Below, piece by piece: positions 60,401-64,000 of a stretch of 64,000 nt of DNA; the stretch's first letter is position 1; the number at the start of each line of letters is the position of its first letter. The stretch covers positions 1,426,001 through 1,490,000 of the forward strand of contig JADJEV010000003.1 of NCBI GenBank assembly GCA_016708905.1. The letters run 5' to 3'. Made by a program: the position numbers and the translations under genes. Origin of the DNA: Candidatus Methylophosphatis roskildensis (lineage in GTDB: Bacteria > Pseudomonadota > Gammaproteobacteria > Burkholderiales > Rhodocyclaceae). The notes beneath the pieces are model-generated. The model ran no database searches. It saw only the letters and a list, made by a program, of their open reading frames with translations, and was not told the DNA's origin.

Positions 60401-60699
60401 TCCGCGCCTAGCTCGGTCTGCGCGCGCAATGCCTCACGCAGCTCGTCGGCGGTAACCCGGCCGCGGCGGAAATGCTCGCGGAATTGCTTCAGCGGGAGCA
60501 GGCCGCGTGCGCCGGTGTGCCGCGCCGCCGCCGCCACGGCCTCGCGGAACGGCAGATGCTGAAAGCCATGCAGGGTGTTGTGATGCACGAAGTCGCGAAT
60601 CGGCGCCTGTGCCGGCAGAACCTGTTCGAGCGCGTCGATCGCCTGCACGATTACGGCGCGGATGTCGACCGCACCCGACCCCGGCGATTCGCTCGTCAT
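57430..60699 (-). CDS. dabA: Inorganic carbon transporter subunit DabA (DUF2309)
   Basis: 1,089 residues from the ATG at 60699, overlapping the upstream stop by four bases. The start region APIRDFVHHNTLHGFQHLPF is the DUF2309 hallmark. Zinc-site residues like those of carbonic anhydrases can be placed: Cys and Asp in VFCMDDREE (about 561 and 563), His in FGHGSSSENNP (about 752) and Cys in YDCGACSG (about 767). DabA takes up CO2 or hydrates it to bicarbonate in an energy-coupled, membrane-associated complex. It is longer than the roughly 800-1,000 residues of many homologues. Confidence 0.92.
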   Translation of the reverse strand: MTSESPGSGAVDIRAVIVQAIDALEQVLPAQAPIRDFVHHNTLHGFQHLPFREAVAAAARHTGARGLLPLKQFREHFRRGRVTADELREALRAQTELGADEPLNLAAPDAVPPEGAEGLRREDVYLAALLHPLDAISAERLHFELEDLHAGERFQADVPAAPRAALLGRAQAAEGAAIADLWSACLDVLGLDQARPHPEDLTEADQDFEPMADAHAAALDAEAEDLRERLIERVGVDWTLRDLLRALTGADLMTHVHAALVRHLAAHIDQGLAVWHNPARGRGFYAAWRSSVECDLVWGLVDLPEWREVVGGLPEDALDALLDELRLLGLPEEKWPCYLERLALELPGWAGMYLWRQHHPGYGGADAVPVSLIDQLAVRLVLGRLFAHGICRRRWRSAPSLPALSAYFRRHPAELLVRHALYSERLPEHLLRLARGLTQQATFSVELLGDADWQQAAALVAAWRSHPGVGEHEAISPQRSAWPLFRLAQHLALPGAALRAIGAAGARELLGCLHRLDPESAGYVWLLAYERHYRDQVLAALAANHGHAAASGVPEAQLVFCMDDREEGLRRHLEEINPALETLGAAGFFGVAVNWRGLDDTTVTPLCPIVVTPAHEAREVAQPGADTLLARHERRRRRRLRWKALLTQGTRRGVLSAAVLSAAAAPAALLALCGKVLAPARIGSLVARLRRSYDIAVATEVAFSAPAKSAPATPEQPRFGFTDAEQADRVHGLLRTMGLTSGFAPLVAVFGHGSSSENNPHMAAYDCGACSGRHGGPNARLFAAMANRPEVRAILYERGVHIPPTTWFLGGHSNTASSALTWFDAGGLPPALAPALAKLDADLAAAAAEHARERCRRFASAPAAPAPARARRHVVERSFDFSQARPELGHVTNACALIGRRSMSRGAFFDRRSFLISYDPTADPEGQVLEAILLAAGPVGAGISLEYYFSTVNNEHYGCGTKVVQNIAGLLGVMEGASSDLRTGLPRQMVEIHEAMRLLIVAEHRPEILSAITARQPALAELVGNGWVQLAAKDPDSEEMHFFEPDSGWVRWQGNGAPLPVVERSADWYAGHVDALAPALIRRAVREAV

Positions 60700-62150
60700 G
60701 TGCCGAATTTCTGCGCCAGGGCGCGCACCGACGCTCCGATGAGACCCAGTAGTGGCCCGGGCAGAAAGCCCAACGCCACCGTGCCGGCGCACAGCACGGT
60801 GGCGATCACCGCCTCGCCGACGTTCAGATCGGGCACCCTGGACAGCGCCGGACGTGCCGGGCCGGTGAGCAGCCGGCCGATGGTGCGCACCGAGTAGGCG
60901 GCGCTCACCAGCACGCCGAGGCTAAGCAGCACGACCCAGGCGCCCCAGCGCTCGAAGCCGCCGATCAGCGCATGCAGTTCGGCGATGAATCCGGCGGTGC
61001 CCGGCAGGCCGATGGCGCCGGTGAAGGCGATGACGGTGAAGAACGCGAAGCGCGGCGTGATGCGAGCGAGCGACCCGTAGTCGGCGATGTCGCGCGTGTG
61101 GGTGCGCTCATAGAGTTGGCCGACGAGCAGGAACAGCGCGCCCGCCACCAGCCCGTGGGCGACCATCTGCATCACGGCACCGGTGATCCCGGCGACATTG
61201 AGCGCGGCGATCCCCAGCAGCACCACGCCCATGTGGCTGACCGAGGAATAGGCGATCATGGCCTTCAGATCGCGCTGCGTCCATGCCAGTACGCCGCCGT
61301 AGAGCAAGCTCACCAGGGCCAGTGCGGCGAGCCAGCCCTGCAACGCGAGCACCGCTGTCGGCAACGCCTCGGCGGCGCGGATCAGCCCGTAGGAACCCAT
61401 CTTGAGCAGGATGCCCGAAAGCAGGATCGACACCGGACTCGGCGCCTCGACGTGCGCGAGCGGCAGCCAGCCATGCAAAGGGAATAGCGGCATCTTGACC
61501 CCGAAGCCGACCAGCAGGCCGAGGAAAACGGCGATCTGCGACGCCGCCGGCAACGCAACTGCGCCCTGCGACATCGTCGCCATGTCGAAGCTGTGGCTGG
61601 GCGCGGCGTCGAACAACACCAGCAACGCCACCAGCATGAACACCGAGCCGCCCATCGTATACAAGACGAAATTGAGCGCCGCGCGATGCCGGTTGGCACC
61701 ACCGTGGCGATCGATGAGAAAGAACAGCGGAATCAGTGTCAGCTCCCAGAAGACGTAGAACAGCGACCAGTCGCGCGCCGCGAATACGCCGAGCAGCGCG
61801 GCCTCGAGCAGCAGGAGCAGCAGGTAATAAGCCTTGGCGCCCTGGCGCACCGCAGAGGCCAGCACCGCGACCAGACACAGCAGCGCGGCCAGCAGCACCA
61901 GCGGCAGCGAGATGCCGTCGAGTCCGAGAGAGAAAGCAGTGCCGAAGCGCGGATTCCAGCGGTGACTCTCGAAGAACTGGATGCCGGAATCGCTCGGATC
62001 GAACAGGCCGAGCAGCACGCAGGCGAGCAGCAGTGTCGCGCCCGAGGCCAGCACCGCGACCGCGCGAACGGCGCGCAGCGCACCCGCGCGCAACAGCAGA
62101 ATCAGCCCGGCGCCCGCCAGCGGGATTAGAAGCAGTGTGGACAGCAGCAC
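60696..62150 (-). CDS. NuoM-like proton-translocating subunit, first gene of the Dab operon
   Basis: 484 residues from a GTG at 62150; no earlier start is obvious. NuoM/MrpD features: SLGLDGISLPLVLLAALLC, LFYVFWELTLIPLFFLIDRHGG (TM5 Glu), GFGVKMPLFPLHGWLPLAHVEAP (TM7 Lys), KMGSYGLIR and QRDLKAMIAYSSVSHMG. About 14 membrane segments. It is clearly distinct from the other NuoM-like gene at the operon's end. Translational overlap with dabA (ATGA) ties it to inorganic carbon uptake rather than respiration. Confidence 0.86.
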   Translation of the reverse strand: MLLSTLLLIPLAGAGLILLLRAGALRAVRAVAVLASGATLLLACVLLGLFDPSDSGIQFFESHRWNPRFGTAFSLGLDGISLPLVLLAALLCLVAVLASAVRQGAKAYYLLLLLLEAALLGVFAARDWSLFYVFWELTLIPLFFLIDRHGGANRHRAALNFVLYTMGGSVFMLVALLVLFDAAPSHSFDMATMSQGAVALPAASQIAVFLGLLVGFGVKMPLFPLHGWLPLAHVEAPSPVSILLSGILLKMGSYGLIRAAEALPTAVLALQGWLAALALVSLLYGGVLAWTQRDLKAMIAYSSVSHMGVVLLGIAALNVAGITGAVMQMVAHGLVAGALFLLVGQLYERTHTRDIADYGSLARITPRFAFFTVIAFTGAIGLPGTAGFIAELHALIGGFERWGAWVVLLSLGVLVSAAYSVRTIGRLLTGPARPALSRVPDLNVGEAVIATVLCAGTVALGFLPGPLLGLIGASVRALAQKFGT

Positions 62151-62545
62151 GGCGAGCGGAAGAGAGCAGTTCGAGTTATGGAATCGATCCCGCGCCGAAG
62201 CGGCGAGCCGGAATGGGGTCGCGCTGGACTATACTGCCGCGGCTACGCAGTGGCAACCTGAACAAATCGCGAGCGGAGCAGGCAAGGATGAGCCACTTAG
62301 AACCTCAGCATTTCGGCGCCATCTTGCGCTGGAGTTCCAGCGATGGAAATTCTAGCGCCAATCGAGCCTCCTGCGAAACTCCAGGATTGGACCCAGGGAT
62401 CCCTCAGGAGTGCATGACCAGTTCAGATCGGACTGCGTCCATTCCGCAGGCATCATGGCTTTTGCATCGCGAATTCCATGGCGCCGGAAATCGCCGCCGG
62501 CTGATCGTCGTGTTCACCTCTCGCCGGCCGTTCGATGCATCCGGG
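62151..62545. other. Intergenic region between the Dab operon and mcl
   Basis: 395 bases with no convincing gene. It must carry the Dab promoter (minus strand) and the end of the mcl transcript. Small hairpins such as CTGGAGTTCCAG near 62331 are visible, but no clear terminator or promoter. Confidence 0.5.
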
Positions 62546-63589
62546 TCAGAAGCCATAGAGCTTGGCCAGGTCGGCGTCGCGCTGGGCCACCAGCCTGGCC
62601 AGATCCACGATCACCTTGGCCTGCTTCCAGGTTGCGTCGTCCTGCATCTTGCCGTCGATCATCACGGCACCGGCGCCGTCGGGCATGGCTTCGAGGATGC
62701 GCTTGGCGAACAGCACCTCCTTCACGTCGGGACTGAACACCTTCTTGGCGATGTCGATCTGGCTCGGGTGCAGCGTCCACGTGCCGGCGCAACCCATCAG
62801 GTAGGCGTTGCGGAACTGCGACTCGCAGGCCGCGGGGTCGGAGAAGTCGCCGAACGGACCGTAGAAGGCGCGCAGCCCGGAAGACAGGCACGCATCGACC
62901 ATGCGCGAGATGGTGTAGTGCCACAGATCCTGCTGGAAGAACGCGCGTTCGCTCTTGCCTTCCACCGCATCCTCGAGCACGCCGTAGAACGGGTGGCCAC
63001 CCCCCACGCGCGTGGTCTTCATGCCGCGCGAGGCGGCGAGATCGGCCGGACCCAGGCTCATACCGTGCATGCGCGGGCTGGCGCACGCGATATCGTCGAC
63101 GTTCTTCACGCCTTGCGCGGTCTCCAGCAGGGCGTGAATGAGAATCGGCTTGGTCACGCCGTGCTTGGCTTCGAGCTGCGCCAGGATCTGGTCCACATAG
63201 TGGATGTCCCACGGCCCTTCGACCTTGGGTACGATAATGACGTCGAGCTTGTTGCCGACGGCGCCCACGACCTGGATCAGGTCGTCCAGTACCCATGGGC
63301 TGTTGAGTGCGTTGATTCGCGTCCACACCGCGCAGCCGCCGAAATCGGTGCTTTTGGCCACCTCGATGAATCCTGCGCGCGCCGCCTCCTTGGCGTCGAG
63401 CGGAATCGCGTCCTCCAGGTTGCCGCAGAGGACGTCAACCTGCTTGGCCATTTCGGGAATCTTGGCCCGCACCTTGTCCAGGTGCGGCGGGAAAAAATGG
63501 ATCATCCGCTCCGGGCGCACCGGCAGTTCACGCAACGGGGTGGGAGCGCCGATGGCGAGCGGCTTGTAGAAATTGGCGGGCAGTTTCAT
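62546..63589 (-). CDS. mcl: L-malyl-CoA / beta-methylmalyl-CoA lyase (MCL type)
   Basis: 347 residues from the ATG at 63589, GAGGAGAAAG upstream. CitE-superfamily motifs: LEDAIPLDAKEAAR (acidic), WTRINA (Arg), HALLETAQGV (Glu) and MSLGPADLAASRG (Asp). Length and sequence features (FFPPHLDKVRAKIPEM, LMGCAGTWTLHPSQI) fit the malyl-CoA/methylmalyl-CoA/citramalyl-CoA lyase of the 3-hydroxypropionate bi-cycle. It reversibly cleaves these esters to glyoxylate or pyruvate plus acetyl- or propionyl-CoA. The adjacent CoA-transferase supports a mesaconyl/citramalyl branch. Confidence 0.9.
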   Translation of the reverse strand: MKLPANFYKPLAIGAPTPLRELPVRPERMIHFFPPHLDKVRAKIPEMAKQVDVLCGNLEDAIPLDAKEAARAGFIEVAKSTDFGGCAVWTRINALNSPWVLDDLIQVVGAVGNKLDVIIVPKVEGPWDIHYVDQILAQLEAKHGVTKPILIHALLETAQGVKNVDDIACASPRMHGMSLGPADLAASRGMKTTRVGGGHPFYGVLEDAVEGKSERAFFQQDLWHYTISRMVDACLSSGLRAFYGPFGDFSDPAACESQFRNAYLMGCAGTWTLHPSQIDIAKKVFSPDVKEVLFAKRILEAMPDGAGAVMIDGKMQDDATWKQAKVIVDLARLVAQRDADLAKLYGF

Positions 63590-63716
63590 GGTCTTTCTCC
63601 TCGAAAACACAGGCTCATTGTTACAGGCTCATATCGATCCGGGGTCCGGCCTGCGATGGGTCGTCCGCGCTTGCGGAGGAATGCTGGCGAGCCGGACACA
63701 CAAGCCGAAATCCGAA

Positions 63717-64000
63717 TTAGATGACATGCTGGTTGCGCAGTTCGCCGATCTCGTCATCGCTGATGCCGAGCATGTCCCTGAGGATCTCCTCGGTGTGCTC
63801 GCCCAGCCGGGGTCCCAGGTGCTTGATGCGTCCGGGCGTCCTGGACAGACGCGGCACCACGTTGGGCACCATGATCGTATCGCCGGTTTGCACGTCGTCG
63901 ATGGCGACCATGTTGCGGCGGGCGTGGAACTGGCGATCGCCGAAAATGTCGGCGATGTTGTTCAGCGGGCCGGCGGGGGCGCGGCTGTCGAAGCACTTCT
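63717..64000 (-). CDS. mct: Family III CoA-transferase, probable mesaconyl-CoA C1-C4 CoA-transferase (partial)
   Basis: Only the last 94 codons are inside the window; the gene runs off the right edge. The reading frame from the edge has FDSRAPAGPLNNIADIFGDRQ, then IMVPNVVPRLSRTPGRIKHLGP and a C-terminal EEILRDMLGISDDEI, which are the end of a CaiB/BaiF-type CoA-transferase. It precedes mcl by 127 bases on the same strand. In the 3-hydroxypropionate bi-cycle mcl is clustered with mct, which moves CoA within mesaconyl-CoA. Other substrates such as succinyl-CoA:malate or citramalate are possible. Confidence 0.6.
   Translation of the reverse strand, partial: KCFDSRAPAGPLNNIADIFGDRQFHARRNMVAIDDVQTGDTIMVPNVVPRLSRTPGRIKHLGPRLGEHTEEILRDMLGISDDEIGELRNQHVI

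Noticed and set aside
52917..62150. Respiratory complex I (nuo) operon
   Set aside because: Only L/M/N-type antiporter subunits occur, with DabA (DUF2309) in the middle; no peripheral-arm or small membrane subunits are present.

Overview
The window is a GC-rich chromosomal segment that reads like a betaproteobacterium, most likely Rhodocyclales or a close relative. The evidence is the rRNA operon with Ile and Ala tRNAs in its spacer, the hopanoid-type hpnCDE genes, the prkA-yeaH-spoVR starvation operon, and central carbon genes of the ethylmalonyl-CoA (EMC) and 3-hydroxypropionate bi-cycle types. The taxon is an inference; no prophage, intact insertion sequence or CRISPR array is visible.

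Layout. 1-9 kb: end of prkA, yeaH, spoVR, a tRNA-Leu, squalene genes hpnCDE, an ABC ATPase divergent from tesA, mnmH and a small methyltransferase. 9-21 kb: Pat-type acyl-CoA synthetase/acetyltransferase, tag, valS, an MFS transporter, a lytic transglycosylase and clpB. 21-27 kb: a complete rRNA operon on the minus strand, with hairpin insertions in both the 16S and 23S genes. 27-38 kb: a DUF3293 protein, a lone receiver protein, a glutaryl-CoA pair (CoA-transferase and dehydrogenase) and a leucine/isovalerate cluster (liuA-liuB-liuD-aacS). 38-48 kb: a plus-strand EMC operon (CitE-like aldolase, mcd, mch, ecm, meaB, ccr), in which Ccr carries an unusual C-terminal CBS-domain pair. 48-53 kb: a quinone oxidoreductase, a MaoC hydratase, a FixJ-type regulator beside a histidine-kinase remnant, a decayed vapBC pair, an HxlR regulator and cytochrome P460. 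53-62 kb: a five-gene, translationally coupled DabA (DUF2309) operon with four Nuo/Mrp-like membrane subunits. 62-64 kb: malyl-CoA lyase and the end of a mesaconyl-CoA-type CoA-transferase.

How it fits together. Much of the right-hand 35 kb is acyl-CoA metabolism that consumes or produces C4-C5 CoA esters: glutaryl-CoA to crotonyl-CoA, leucine to acetoacetyl-CoA, crotonyl-CoA carboxylation and rearrangement through EMC intermediates, and lyase/CoA-transferase steps on malyl- and mesaconyl-CoA. Ccr and methylcrotonyl-CoA carboxylase need CO2 or bicarbonate, which the DabA operon could supply; this link is inferred from proximity only. The most unusual points are the Ccr-CBS fusion, the non-standard aldolase heading the EMC operon, the expanded Dab operon and the twin rRNA insertions.
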